Origin: Calliopsis andreniformis
Taxonomy: Eukaryota; Arthropoda; Insecta; Hymenoptera; Andrenidae
Direction of reading: 5' to 3'
DNA length: 64,000 nucleotides
Assembly: GCF_051401765.1 (NCBI RefSeq)
Contig: NW_027480432.1
Location: forward strand, 12,418,501 to 12,482,500
Positions 12,801 through 23,402 of this stretch are shown piece by piece. A program made the position numbers and the translations under genes. The notes below the pieces were generated by a model that searched no databases, was not told the origin of the DNA, and saw only the letters and a list, made by a program, of their open reading frames with translations. Position 1 is the stretch's first letter; each line of letters opens with the position of its first letter.

Positions 12801-13945
12801 CGGAAACAAAACACGATATTAACAAATTTTATTGCATACTTTTGAGTTATTTTTTCATGTAGAATAACTCTCTTTCCGCTTGTATCATCAGTTCTCGGAC
12901 ACCCTGTATATTGTATTAGTAAAATATTGCCTGCCCATTTCTGCATGGTCTTGTCTCTGGAAAATAAAAAAGTCAAATAAATTTGATAGTTCTGACTGGC
13001 ACTTATGTCCAAGTTACTTAAAAATTCTAACTTAGTTGATGAATAAAAAAAGGTCAGAAATTAAGAAAGTAATAATAAGAAAATAAATAAAAAAGATATA
13101 CAGGTCCATGACTAATGGGCGGATTCGATGATTCTAGAGGTGGAATATGAAAATGGTACCAATTTCTCTGTAGGGGCGACCACTGAAAATTTACCACCAG
13201 GAGTTCTGTACAGAGTCAAGGCTACTTATAAATACAGACGCGAAGACATGGACGAACTATCATTTGACGTTGGTGATATCATTCGAGTGGTAGAGTATGA
13301 TGATCCTGAAGAACAGGTCTGTATTTTTATATTTAAACAATTTTTTAATGGGAATTTAGAACTATCGTAATATTTGTTAAAGTTGAAGTCAAAGTCAAAG
13401 TTTGTTGAAATTTTTCGAAAAGTTGTTTTGGAATATTCTATTTAAAATTCTTTGAAGGTTGGAACTTCAAATTTTACAATTTTTAAGGGCTTTTACCAAA
13501 ATTCTTGCAGTCTGGTATGATAATTATTGAATACTCCTCTATGACCCGAGTTAACAATAAATATTAGAATGATGATTAACACTGAAATCATATAATTAAG
13601 AATTGGATACAAATTAGGATTTAAACTTTAGAAACAGAGGATTCATGTTCTAAACTTCATTATTTTCGAGGGATTTTAGCTAAATTTTGGGGGTCTGAAG
13701 TCTGAAAGTTTCTTGATACTTTTCTATAGCTAGAACTGTCTTATAATTCTCAACCTTAACAATAAAATCAGAATAATTAACAATAAAAGAATATAACTAT
13801 GAATGGAATAGGAATCTTAGGCTTAAATTGTATTTTAATTAAAGAAAATGTTTGGCTGCTTCAGGAGCAAGGGTGGTTAATGGGCATCAAGGAGGACACG
13901 AATGAGAAGGGAATGTTTCCAGCAAATTTCACAAAACCTCTGTGA
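3686..13945 (+). CDS. Amph: Amphiphysin (BAR-SH3 protein), 5' incomplete
   Basis: BAR-domain membrane-curving protein; in flies it organises T-tubules and apical membranes rather than clathrin endocytosis (family knowledge). Seven exons join in frame: 3686-3876, 8633-8905, 9908-10026, 10330-10373, 11166-11357, 13138-13316, 13865-13945, giving 358 complete codons before TGA. The first two exons and part of the third encode the BAR helices (motifs LNTYQSQFPEMR, ELHDELPALYDSR, FLVTNLQTLFAAEQVFH). A Ser/Asn-rich linker follows, then a C-terminal SH3 domain with DELSFDVGDIIRVVE, EQGWLMG and GMFPANFTKPL. All junctions use GT-AG and phases match. The BAR N-terminus (about 60-70 residues, including the amphipathic helix) is absent and must lie upstream. 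The clathrin/AP2-binding linker of vertebrate amphiphysin is not seen. Confidence 0.95.
3877..5316. other. Amphiphysin intron, AT-rich, no gene
   Basis: No coding signal. At about 4722-4760 there is a short inverted repeat (TTACTTTTATCCCTA then TAGGGATAAAAGTAA). Confidence 0.6.
5457..5645 (+). repeat. Internal inverted repeat, left arm
   Basis: Pairs with 7362-7572 in inverted orientation. Shared strings include CCAAATTGG, TTACTCTCTCGCT and GACACGAGCC / GGCACGAGCC. The arms are clearly diverged, with many substitutions and small indels. Confidence 0.75.
6239..6310 (+). pseudogene. tRNA-like remnant
   Basis: An A-box-like GGGTAGCTGTGG and a B-box-like GTTTAATACTC lie at tRNA-like spacing, but no acceptor stem can be drawn. 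It may be a SINE fragment. Confidence 0.25.
6836..6905 (-). pseudogene. tRNA-like remnant (box B GGTTCGATACC)
   Basis: On the minus strand, TTTCATTATAA in the anticodon-loop position precedes CCCAGGTTCGATACCC, a strong TPsiC arm. This resembles tRNA-Met-derived sequence, decayed on the D-arm side. Confidence 0.4.
7362..7572 (-). repeat. Internal inverted repeat, right arm
   Basis: Reverse-complement relative of 5457-5645. Overlapping open frames here are shadows of this repeat and are not annotated as genes. Confidence 0.75.
7685..7985. repeat. Foldback repeat of about 300 bp
   Basis: The left arm has AAAAGTTCAACGCAACGCAG and TCAACTCATGATTT. The right arm has the reverse complement (AAATCACGAGTTGACTGCG, then TTGCATTGAACTTTT). 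Outer parts (GAGAAGATTTTGAGC and its inverse near 7955) also pair. It is transcribed as an intronic hairpin if the amphiphysin pre-mRNA spans it. Confidence 0.8.
8633..8905 (+). CDS. Amph: Amphiphysin exon (BAR core, 91 codons)
   Basis: Begins KKIDKRGRKLVDYDSQRHNF and ends FAAEQVFHTESAK. The basic stretch and the YDSQRH motif match the concave surface of amphiphysin BAR domains. Acceptor ATTTCTAG, donor GTAAGA, phase 0 at both ends. Confidence 0.95.
8906..9907. other. Amphiphysin intron, AT-rich
   Basis: Very AT-rich, with degenerate internal repetition of ATTCAAA-type words. No gene or RNA recognised. Confidence 0.6.
9908..10026 (+). CDS. Amph: Amphiphysin exon (end of BAR and linker start)
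   Basis: Encodes VYSELEAIVDKLANESQRGS, the last BAR helix, then a Pro/Ser-containing linker (EPQSPKSPNANS). The acceptor follows TTACATTGTAG and the donor GTACGT starts at 10027. Two bases of a codon carry over to the next exon. Confidence 0.92.
10330..10373 (+). CDS. Amph: Amphiphysin 44-nt micro-exon (linker)
   Basis: Encodes about 14 residues (LIINTQPAQNNISP). It was found because the flanking exons do not join in frame without it: one base completes the preceding Ser codon and one base starts the next Ala codon. Acceptor TTACAG, donor GTAAAT. It is a candidate cassette, although skipping it alone would shift the frame. Confidence 0.8.
10374..11165. other. Amphiphysin intron
   Basis: No gene recognised. 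A TTTGAG run (TTTGTTTGAGTTTGAGTTTG) precedes the acceptor of the linker exon. Confidence 0.6.
11166..11357 (+). CDS. Amph: Amphiphysin linker exon with NANS repeats
   Basis: Low-complexity linker between BAR and SH3, ending KRVEELYDIPVG. It carries a 12-bp tandem repeat (AATGCTAACAGC, about four copies near 11224-11273) coding for alternating Asn-Ala-Asn-Ser. Acceptor TTACAG, donor GTAAGT. Its length probably varies between individuals. Confidence 0.88.
11649..12194 (-). mobile_element. piggyBac-derived mini-element, TTAA-flanked
   Basis: TTAA at 11649-11652 is followed by CCGTTTGAGTG; the other end is CACTCAAACGG followed by TTAA at 12191-12194. This is a perfect 11-bp TIR inside TTAA duplications, the hallmark of piggyBac insertion. 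The minus strand inside retains a fragment like the Cys-rich C-terminus of piggyBac transposase. Length is about 540 bp, so it cannot transpose itself. Confidence 0.75.
11836..12069 (-). pseudogene. piggyBac transposase C-terminal fragment
   Basis: It encodes LPGRNLRRYVECNHKYGNRI followed by RRSNLICFICKKK. A Gly-Arg-x-Leu-Arg-Arg start, Cys, Arg-rich spacer and CxxC match the layout of the Cys-rich domain that ends piggyBac transposases. The expected downstream Cys/His residues are lost in an A-rich stretch. The catalytic Asp domain is absent. Confidence 0.5.
12481..12910. mobile_element. TIR element with ACAGGRTGTC ends
   Basis: The left end is ACAGGATGTCTTAGAATTGG, then GATACAAGCAGGAAAGGGG and TTTTACATGAAAAAATAA. 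The right end is the inverse of ACAGGGTGTCCGAGAACTGA with the same downstream words (TTCTACATGAAAAAATAA, ATAAAATTTGTTRATATC). Arms are about 110 bp and it has no coding capacity. It sits about 230 bases upstream of the first SH3 exon. Confidence 0.8.
13138..13316 (+). CDS. Amph: Amphiphysin exon (SH3 N-terminal half)
   Basis: Encodes EVEYENGTNFSV, then the SH3 start YRVKATYKYRREDMDELSF (the ALYDY-equivalent strand and RT loop) and VGDIIRVVEYDDPEEQ. The acceptor at 13136-13137 (ATTCTAG) is set by the phase of the previous exon; upstream AGs would add an in-frame stop at 13113. Donor GTCTGT. Confidence 0.88.
13317..13864. other. Last amphiphysin intron
   Basis: AT-rich, splits the SH3 domain. 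No other feature seen. Confidence 0.7.
13865..13945 (+). CDS. Amph: Amphiphysin terminal exon (SH3 C-terminal half, stop)
   Basis: Encodes EQGWLMGIKEDTNEKGMF and PANFTKPL, then TGA. The SH3 ligand-binding Trp (GW) and the PxNF motif are both present. The acceptor is TGCTTCAG. The 3' UTR follows; no single poly(A) site can be chosen among many AATAAA-like strings. Confidence 0.95.
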   Translation, partial: EQGWLMGIKEDTNEKGMFPANFTKPL

Positions 13946-14240
13946 AAGATTCTCTGAATTTGAATGGCTCCCTGGAAACAGCGTTTCACTATTTTAAGAA
14001 CTAGTTTCGGTATTAAAAATCAGAGACAGAGAGGAAAATCAAATGAAGGAAATAAAAATACACATCGAAGGGCTTAGGGAAGGAAAGGGGTGCGATAATA
14101 TAGCTCTGAAAGGTAGTTTCAGAAAGTTTTCACAGTTTTTTGTGAAGGAAAAACCGCCCCATGTTGCCTTAACCCAGCCACTGTCTGTGCCAACATTCGT
14201 TCTTTACTATTCTCTTGTTTATCTAATCTACGAATATAAC

Positions 14241-14311
14241 TAACCCTTTGCACTCGAACGACTTTGCCTCCATAATGTCCCCTTAGAGGCACTAGCCGAA
14301 TGCAAAGGGTT
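14241..14311. repeat. 71-bp hairpin, CTAACCCTTTGCA ends
   Basis: CTAACCCTTTGCACTCG at the left and CGAATGCAAAGGGTTAG at the right form a near-perfect 17-bp inverted repeat. It lies in the presumed 3' UTR of amphiphysin. The CCCTTTGC end resembles piggyBac-type TIRs, but TTAA is CTAA here. Confidence 0.75.
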
Positions 14312-16120
14312 AGAATTCAGAATTTCAAAGGAAATATTTAATATATTAAATAAGTTAAAACACTTGCAATATAATTATATATATATATAAAAGAATCTAT
14401 ATCTATATTAAATTAATATTATTTTATGAAATTGTACATAGGAATTATCGATTTTTAGATCATTTTATGGTCACTGAAATTATTGTTAAGAATTAAGTCA
14501 CTTCAATACCATTTTTCTGCAGAGAATTAGCAAATCTGCGATAATTGAATTTCTAAAATATTAAAATTTAAGTTCTCAATCTACATTTAAGTTCACAGAA
14601 AAAGTGAGTTAAAATCTCTTACATTAAAAAGAATATTAATATCAAATTTTTAAATGGAATTGACCAACATGAGATACAACTGGATATCATTAATTAATTT
14701 TCGATACAAATTAATAAGGAAGCTAATAATTACAGAGTATGAGAATACAAAAAATTATTTGAAGAATTTTGAGAATTTTTAGACTTTATAGAATTTTAAG
14801 ATCTAAAAATTTTTTAAATTCTAAGAATTTTCTATGTAATAATAATAATTTACTACTGAGAATTCTATATTCAAGAATTCATTTCTAAAATTTTATTATT
14901 TATGATGATACATCTTTCTTTCTTTTATAATATGTCACCTGAAAAAGAATCAAACAATAACATTTTATTTATTAGATTACTATTAAGAATAGAAAGAAAT
15001 ATCAGCAAATGGTCCAATTGATGAAAAAAGAAAATAGAAAATTCATAGTAAAAATACTCATTAGAAATAGTTTTATTCAAAGAAATCTCATATTTAAAAA
15101 TAAAATTAATTGTATTTACATAAAGTGGAAACAAAAGGAGACCAGAAACTTCAGATTTCACTGATTTCTGCGTGTCTTTTTATTTTATTGTATTGAACTG
15201 AGAGAATGTTGGATTGTTTATTATTTTATAAACGAAAGTTTTATGGTTGAAAGATTGATCCATTGTCACACTAACGAAACAAAAAAAGAAATACATGTTT
15301 ATATATTTATAATTTACGAAGTGGACCAATATGAAGAAAAACAAACGAAAAATAACAATAAAAAATAAAAAAAGATAGACAGGCAGAGCCAGATCCTAAC
15401 AAATTTTTAAAAATTTGCATATGGTTCACTCTATTATAATAATCAATAATTTAATTTTATTATTGTAATATAACAACAATAATAATAATAATAATAATAA
15501 TAATTGCATATCATGCTTCACTTTAATATAGAATTTGTAGATTTATTTATAGAATTTTCATTTTCATTTTCATTTGAACATATAAACATTCCATTGATAC
15601 TCGAAAAAATACATAATCATTTTAAAAAAAAAAGAAAAATTGTCAATGGTTAAAACAAGATTTAATTTATTAATTTATCATTTATTATAACATACATCTT
15701 GTTTTATTATTCTTGAAAAGATAAAAAAAGTGAAGTATGAAAATTGCTTTTTAATTTAATATTTAATATTTGTATGGATCATTTTGTTGTCTAATTTGCA
15801 ATTTTGTAATTCTGCAGGTTTTAAATAATGGAAATGTGCCAACACAATGCAGTATTCCGTACGTGGGTAATTATCGATAATTATATATTGATAATTAATC
15901 TCTATTACTAAATAGAGAATTTCGATTTTTTTATAATATTAATTTAAGTGTACATTTTTTTTCCAATTATTTTCGAATCTCTTGCCTCGTAGTTGGCCAA
16001 TAGGAACATTCACCTGTTCTTTTAATAGTGTGTTCTGTTCCGTAGTATACGTTAGTACATCATGATATTCTTGTAATACTATCTTCTTCTCGTGTGCTGG
16101 AATCACTAACTAAGCCTGTT
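14312..16120. other. AT-rich 3' flank of amphiphysin
   Basis: It includes an (AAT)n tract at about 15475-15505. Possible long 3' UTR, but no poly(A) site can be fixed. No gene seen. Confidence 0.5.
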
Positions 16121-16129
16121 TAGTTCCAG

Positions 16130-17810
16130 CATTAAGTTCATAGCGATACAGTACACCATTTGATGTAATGTATCGTTTGGAAGTCAATGTAAAGAATCTT
16201 CATCCCGGTTGGTCTTCTCAAGACCGATTATCGTCAAGATCTCGATTATCTTCCGTAACTCTTCATCCTCCATTTGCTGCCTTCTAGTTTCCACAGCACC
16301 ACGATTTGGTAAGTCTATTGATACGACACATAGATCATTCAGGGTCTCTTCTTTATCATCACCAGGGTGTGGTTATCGTGACAGGTCGGATACTACATTC
16401 AATCTTCCTGGAATGTACTTTATTTTAAGGTTGAAAGCTTATAGTAACCTGGCTAGTTGTCTGCTAATAGTCTTTAAAAACATTAGCCAATACAATGGTT
16501 GGTGATCGGATATGAGGGTTGTATCAGCTTCTTCAATATAACCTCGAAATTTATCTAAAGCCCATACAATCACAAGTGTTTCTCGTTCCGTCGTGAAATA
16601 ATTTCTTTCAGCTGCAGTGAGGAACCGAATGAAGTATTCTACTGGGTGTTCGTTTTCGCTATCCTATCCAGTAGAATTGCACTTGACCAAGAATCGGTAA
16701 ACTGATTAGACATGTCTCATGTTTGGCAAATAAATGCTTTTGTTCTGTTCCCCAGGTCCAGAGTATATTCTTTCTTGTTAACTTTGTCAAGGGCTCTATC
16801 ACAAATACAACATTCAGTATGAAACAGTGATATAGGACATGCTTGTAGACAACTTAATAATTACGTAAGGCTTAAGGTAAAATGTTCTGTAGTTTGTAAC
16901 CTTCTAAGGAACAGCTTCAAATTCATCAAGATTCTTCAATTTCCAAGTCCAATCAGAGGTTATTTTATAAAAAGCTGCTAAGTTGTACCCTTGTACCATG
17001 TCATTGATTGAAAACTCCCATAATGGTGCAATCTGTGTCTCAAGATTCGTTGCAGGAAAGGAGACAGGAACTTAATACTAAATTTAACAATAAGTCAATT
17101 TTGAGTAGCATGCCCTTGAGACTGACTGACAAGGCCATACTAACAATATATATCCAAGTTGCTCTAAGCCTCATCATGCTCCCAGTGCAGACGACATTGT
17201 ATTGTACCCAAATAAGTGAGAAAGAAGGGTCATCTTACCGTGTCACATATGAGCTAATCATTTAGGTTTCATCATTGTCCTTTACTTCTTTGGATTTCAT
17301 AGATTTTTTAGTATGTATAAATCCAGTACCGTAGAAGTGCAGCGATGTTAAGCCTATAAAAATTAAACCCGACGATTTTTCTAGTGTTTAGGTCAGTTGT
17401 AGTCACTTCCATAGTCTCCAGGTCTTTAGTCTTGAATATACCATTTCTCTTATCTATACTAACTCTCGTACGACGAACCGTTTATGATTTATAACCGCGA
17501 GCGATAGACTCAGAGTCCAAGTGGACCCAGCCAGCGAGAGTTAATTACATCACGTCAGTCCTGTGAACCATCTCCTGTTCACACTGTTGTATGTCATTTG
17601 AAAGTATATTTTGTAATCAGGATGGGATACTAAACCACGATCTGTCTTGATACTCATGAAGTCCATATCATTAGATCCAGCTCCAACTAATGGTTTGGAG
17701 ATCATGATTTTTAGTGTAGCCAATACTTCCAAAGAATTTCTCGCACCTGATACATCACTCGAATCCGATAGAACATCAGTGTCTTGAGAGCTTGACTCTA
17801 ACATCTCTAA
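16130..17810 (-). pseudogene. Decayed Ty3/gypsy retrotransposon pol fragment
   Basis: Read on the minus strand with frame jumps and stops. Near 16700-16790 the end of reverse transcriptase is recognisable (IEPLTKLTRKNILWTWGTEQ). Near 16380-16625 the RNase H region follows (RNYFTTERETLVIVWALDKF, TTLISDHQPLYWLM, KYIPGRLNVVSDLSR). TERE, DHQPL and PGxxNxxxDxLSR are diagnostic for Ty3/gypsy pol. Upstream, 16980-17810 holds further broken frames, possibly protease or gag. No integrase or LTR pair was found. Not functional. Confidence 0.75.
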
Positions 17811-20800
17811 AACTATTTAACTTGCTTCAAAAATCATCATGGAGGGTGTCTTTTACTCTTCCTGTAGATCGCTCGCGATCAAGTTGAGGGGATTTTTTAC
17901 ATGTCTCCTCTTCCACTCTTGAGTCTTATATTCTTGTACTCTTTAAAGCGGCGCTGTCCAGTGTAGGGGCCCTCACTCGCCTGGTTCCCCTTTAAAACCA
18001 TTATATTACTTCACCAGTACGTACGTCATTCATAGTGTTTGAGCTTTTTTATAAACAAGGATATTAACATATCATGTCGGTCTTCATGGCGTCGCGTGGT
18101 GTCCTTGACAACGGAAACAGGAGTGGCAGAGCCCACAGGGCTCGCAAGCACCCCCTACTCGCTTAGCGTAGGCTACCGGGGAAGCTTGGAACTTCCGGCA
18201 GATTCGCCTTTCCCTCTCGGGGAGGAATTTACTGGGCATACTGCTCGCAAACCCTTGTTTGGACAGCACTGCCTTAACAGAACTGTTACATAATTTCGTA
18301 TCGCGATTGGTCTTAATCAGGTCTCGAACCTCGAATTGTGAACATCAAGTTATACCTGACTTGATATCAAATATCAAATTCGTTGAACCGAGGTAAGTCA
18401 GGTAAACAGTAACGGTAATCAGTAATCAAATTATCTGTTTTATGAAAAACAACACTACACCACAAGTGTAGGTTGAAGTAGTCGATTAGGGCGCAGATAA
18501 AGTCCTATACGCAAGGTCTGGGACAGTTACTATGCTATAAATCTAAATAGCCTTGTTCTTCCAACATCAGTGATTCTGGTACGTGAGATCCTGTATGCAT
18601 CGATAGTGTCATCCGTTAGTTATTATATTTGAGCGATGACTGACTTTTTCTTCCTCTTTCAGCATATCACATACGTTTTGATGGTGAAATGTCCGATCAA
18701 TCAGAAGCCTTAATTGTTTGTAGCCCTTTGCTGTCCGTTTGCCTTACCTTTGCAAACTCTGATTGGCACAAGACGTAACGTGAAATAAATTTGCTACATT
18801 GAGAATTCTTTTCATCTACGCACAATCGCGTATTAGGTAAATTGACATATTTGTCAGTTCTAATGAATTTGTATCCTTTCGTCATGTGAACCGCTTCTTT
18901 AACTATTTCTATGCTTGTGACATCTATGTCACGAACGTTGATACCCCCAACATCTGCAACCGTACATACCGACCATCACCTTCCTTCACACAATATACGG
19001 CTATGAAATACAGTATCTCATACTACGTTTCGTCACTATCGTGGCAATTCATCTTAGGCGTAATTTATGCTTTTTTAACCTGAATTTTTTTCGTAACAAA
19101 TTATTAAGAAAAAAATTCTAAATCTTTCTACTGATATTAAACCAACTTTTAGCTTTGTTTTACAACTTTTTTAAAGCAAAAATGTGGAACAAAATTCAGG
19201 AGAAAAAAAATTGGAAAATAAACCCAAAATCGAAATTCTTCATTTAGTAAATGAAATTTCTAAATGTAATCTATTTTTAAAAGCGGTCAGGGTGATTTAA
19301 CTCCTCAAAAGCAATTACTAAATAGAAATTTCTGTATTTAACAAATGTGTGTCTGAAATGAACAATAATTAGCACTATTTTTTAAATAACATGTCTATTT
19401 TAACGGTACTAATGTGAACAACTTTTTCAATTTTTCGAGAAATAAGGAAATGCATTTAAGTAACCTAAAGAAGATAAGAAGTATATAAAACAAACACTTT
19501 TTCAAGTGGAAAAGGAAAATATATTTCGTCAAGAGTATTATAAATAAGAAAATATAATAATGTAGTTCAAAATCGTCATATCAAGTATTCTACTTTTTAA
19601 TTTATGTACTCGAAGAATAGTATGAAAAGTATTTATTAAATATCACAGAAAATAATTTTTTCTATAGTATTTTTTATTCCTAGAAGTAAACGTGGTAAAT
19701 TAGTATTATAATTAACAAAATAATAGCTACTTGTCTTCTTTACGTTTTATTATTCATTAACATAATATAATGTATAAGCAACATTGATACTGATTAGGAT
19801 TGTAATGCACCCGAAAATATTCGAATAGTGAGATCTGTAATTTAGTGTAGCAGTGGAGCAATCAATTTTATTGTTATATCATTTCTCATTTTTATGTCCT
19901 GTTATTTATGTTATTAAAAATTTGCAATCTTGATGCATATATATGTACATGTATATGCATATGTATGTGTGAACGCGCGCGCGCGCACACACATACGGAT
20001 TGAAGGCGATTATAATAAATTACTGGTATATAAATAATGATTACTGGTTTGTAGAATAAGTGTTTAATAATAAACGTTGAATAATGTCTTCCTTGTATCA
20101 ATCTATTTTAAATTATTTTCTGTAAATTTATGGGAACTTAGTAATATTTCATAACGAAGAATCACAAAATTAAAAATCGTCACATGTATGAGAAAAATAA
20201 ATTAAAATAAATTCTTATTCTTGTTTAATGTTTTACTCTGAATTTTCTACCAACAATGATTACTTTACGTATATAATAATTAAATATAGGAAAATATTAA
20301 AAATAAATAAATATTTTTATGTAATGTATTAGCAAATGTTTTTATTATAATGATCTCTTTTATAATTCTAATTTAAAAAAGAAAACCGTTGAATTGTACA
20401 AAAAATATAAAATAAATGTTGATGAAAACTGAAGGAAAAATAAATAAATAAATAAGAATAGGGAGATTACATATGGTGACATAACTTTTGCTCTTGATTC
20501 TCGATCTAAAGAATGCAATGGATATGTATTATGGACTTTGTGAAACCTTATATAGTGAATTTAATCTTATTATTAAAGGATGTCAAGGTTTGACCATGCC
20601 ACTGAAATCTCGATTCTGTATTTTTAATGGTATGTTTTATTAGAAAAAAATATTAAACATTGTGCTACATTTTGTAAAACTTATTCATTCTAATCTAATT
20701 CTAATTTATTCATTTATTGTTATGTTTCTTTAATCTATTATTAATACATGAAATCTTGTTATTTTGAAAAAATTTATTTTACAATTACTTTGAATATCGA

Positions 20801-21480
20801 ATTCTAATTTGTCTTATTTATAAATGTACAAAATTTTAACAAAAAATAACAGAGTAAGATGAAAAAAATTCAAATAGTAAGTACAATGGAAGTAAATTTA
20901 TTTATAGGAGGTTTTTTTTAAGAAGAATTCGGAAGAATTTAATTGAATATCGAATTGTGGGTTACATTACGTTATTTTATTTTTAAACTAGATAATGAAA
21001 TTTTAACAAATAATAGTAAAATAACAACTAAATTTGTATATGAGATGCTTTGTTTACAATTTTGGAATAATTTTATTTAACATTTAATTATAGATTGCTT
21101 TATTACCTTAATTTACAAATTAATAAATTAAGGTTCAATAGTAAAATAAATGAGTGCAATGGATTTAATACCTACATTTATGTATGAGAGATGTTTTGTA
21201 AAAAAATTTAGAATAACTTTATTAAACATTGAATTGTAGTTTATGTCGCGTTATTCAACTTTTTCGAATAAATATGTACGTACAGTCAACAGATCTGCAG
21301 AACTTAATGAATTAATTATTGAATGAAAGGATTTAAAAAATTCTTGGAACAATTTAATTAAATATCGAACAACAATTGTGTTATTTTATTCACATAGACA
21401 AATTTCTGAAATTTCAGTTTTCAATTTTCTTAATCCTCTAAAGAAAACGCTTCTAGGATCCAAGAAGCAAGCTAACACAG
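17811..21480. other. Intergenic, no gene recognised
   Basis: The GC-richer part 17840-18300 may belong to the retroelement. 19970-19995 is a short GC/CA microsatellite. 20790-21400 is a degenerate tandem repeat (units of about 140 bp, each starting near ATATCGAATT and running into a TTATTTTAT word). Confidence 0.5.
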
Positions 21481-21535
21481 TGGCCTAGTGGCTAAATTTT
21501 CTGGATGATGCTAGTGTTCTCTGTTTTCTCCCCTA
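21479..21535 (+). pseudogene. tRNA 5'-half-like fragment
   Basis: CAGTGGCCTAGTGGCTAA is a good A-box/D-arm match, but no box B follows at the right distance. A tRNA-derived repeat fragment is the likeliest reading. Confidence 0.25.
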
Positions 21536-21891
21536 GAATTCTTCACTACATCGAACATAACCTCTCCTTTGCGCGGAGAATATAACCTATATCCAAAGCA
21601 GCGCTGTTCCGTTCTCCGTGCGTTCTCCCCGTCGGGTGGCGGCCTCCTCGACGATTTTAATCTCATTAACGGACACGTGCGCGCCCCCGCGGCCACAGGC
21701 CACTATACGACGAGGTGGAGTGTCGGGGCTTCGCCAATCTGGTTTGGTCTAACAGGATTCCCTCGGCGCCCAGAGTTAATAAAACGCGTGAGCCACCGGC
21801 CCACCACGCGAATCGAAGCTGCTTCAAGCTTACTAGCTCTTCCACAAGCAGAATCAAGCAGAAGACTCATCATCAATTTTCCAGTCTCGTT

Positions 21892-22185
21892 CTTAAGTTC
21901 TCTACCTGTGTCTCAATTTTTCAGTTCTTTACTGTGTCTTTATAGTGTACCTATCATTAAAGAAGACTCATGAATCTTCAATTCTTAAATTCGTTCTTGA
22001 GTTCTCTATTGTGTCTCGATTTTCAACTTCTTTAGTGTGCTTATACTGTCTCTACTCTACTCTTAAGTACACTACTTGTGTACTCTCCATTCTTAAGCCC
22101 TCTACTGTGTCTCAATTCATAAGTTCTCTACTGTGTCTTTATTAATTACTCTCTATAGTGTCTCTACTGTGTCTCTTGGCGATCT
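21892..22185. repeat. Degenerate minisatellite (AGTTCTCTACTGTGTCTC)
   Basis: About ten imperfect units of roughly 26 bp with words TTCTCTACTGTGTCTC and TTCTTAAG. It lies in the presumed Gq alpha leader or promoter. Confidence 0.75.
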
Positions 22186-22251
22186 TGGAATAGGGAGTGT
22201 GTGGCTTCTGTAGTTCAACTACGGTGCTTATTCCCCAGTGTGACAGTGAGA

Positions 22252-22310
22252 AGGAAGGAGAGTAAGAGAGAGAGAGAGAAAGAGAGAGAGAGGGAGAGAG
22301 TGTGTGTAGA
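22252..22310. repeat. GA-rich tract
   Basis: Runs of GAGAGAGA with interruptions. GAGA runs are bound by GAGA-type factors at insect promoters; that role here is inference. Confidence 0.8.
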
Positions 22311-22743
22311 GAAGACTTGAGAGAGAACGAACTACTAGAAAAAGAAGGAAAGAATCGGCAGAGAAGGAAGGAAAAAGAAGGAACTAAAGGGAAGGAAGAG
22401 ATAGAGAAGGAAGGAAAGAACCGTCAGAGAAGAAACTGAAGGAACCAACAGAGAAAAAGGTGAAGGAAGAAAGAGAGAAGGAGTTTCTTTCCGACAGAGA
22501 AGGAGTTCCTTTCTGTGACAGAGACAGGGAGAGTGAATCGAAGAGAAAGAGGGAGTAGTGAGAGAAGGGTGGAGGGAGAAGGAAAGAGCCGGTGGGTTAC
22601 CACACCCAACCGCGCCGGGGACAGACTGAACGAGTGAACGAGTGAACGAGCCTAGAGAGAAGAGCTCTGCCTGGTGCATCCCAGGACCGACGGTCGAGAT
22701 TCGATGGAGTACACTGGTACTCTTTAGATCTCGATCCAACGGA

Positions 22744-22790
22744 CCGTGGAAAGCATTGTTTCTGAGGTACTCCGCGAGACATCTTTCCAA
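22744..22790. repeat. Dispersed palindrome family, copy 3
   Basis: CGTGGAAAGCATTGTTTCTG with GCGAGACATCTTTCC on the right. Diverged copy in the Gq alpha leader region. Confidence 0.6.
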
Positions 22791-22867
22791 CAAGACTCGG
22801 AAATCAGTTACTCGTGTTTCACGAGAAAGAGAGAGAGAGAGGAAGAGAGAGAGAGAGTGAGTGAAGT

Positions 22868-22918
22868 CCCGTGGAAAGTATTGCTTTCAAGGTATTCTGT
22901 GAGACATCTTTCCTAGGA
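22868..22918. repeat. Dispersed palindrome family, copy 4
   Basis: CCGTGGAAAGTATTGCTTTC with GTGAGACATCTTTCC, spaced about 125 bases from copy 3 and probably derived from it by duplication. Confidence 0.6.
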
Positions 22919-23022
22919 AACGGGAAAGAGTGAAACGTGTTAGCAAGGGAACAGTGAAGAATAAAGAAGTGTGTTGATGTGTCGCTGGCGTCGGCATCGT
23001 TGAGAATACGGGGATCCCGGGT

Positions 23023-23046
23023 CGGCGTCGCCGTCGCCGTCGCCGT

Positions 23047-23087
<41 letters not shown>

Positions 23088-23135
23088 CCGCCGCTGCCGC
23101 TGCCGCTGCCACCGCCGCCGCCGCCGCTATCGCCG
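23023..23135. repeat. GC-rich trinucleotide tract (GTC/GCC)
   Basis: Mixed GTCGCC, GTCGTC and GCCGCT units, the most GC-rich stretch in the window. It lies about 360 bases upstream of the Gq alpha start codon and, if transcribed, would give a structured leader. It encodes Ala/Val runs in some frames; these are not genes. Confidence 0.9.
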
Positions 23136-23299
23136 TTGCCATCAGGACAAGTGCAGTGCGTTTCTTTTTACATAGAAAGTGCTAGTGTAAAGGATCTCTG
23201 TGGGGTTAGCTCAGTTTTCGGAAGAAAGAAAGAAAGAAATCACGAGTGATTTCGAGGAGAGAAGGTAAAATAGTCTGGTGCTATCTACGACGAACGTCT

Positions 23300-23402
23300 A
23301 ACTCCCTCTCCCCCCTCTTCCTCTTCCTCTTCCTCCTTCTCCTTTTCCTTCTCCTTCTCCTTCTCCTTCTCCTTCTCCTCCTCCTTCTCCTATTTCCCCG
23401 TC
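23300..23402. repeat. Polypyrimidine (CTTCTC)n tract
   Basis: CTT/CTC repeats about 100 bases upstream of the Gq alpha ATG. Likely leader low-complexity sequence. Confidence 0.9.

Noticed and set aside
13081..13137. Earlier acceptor (ATACAG at about 13103) for the first SH3 exon
   Set aside because: It would place an in-frame TAA (13113-13115) before the SH3 domain; the AG at 13136-13137 restores the phase.
21569..21973. 134-codon plus-strand open frame in a GC-rich block
   Set aside because: No homology-like motifs, competing frames on both strands, and it runs into the pyrimidine minisatellite. Better read as the Gq alpha promoter and leader region.
22819..23185. Ala/Val/Thr-rich open frames on both strands
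   Set aside because: They are translations of the GTC/GCC trinucleotide tract, without any domain or splice support.
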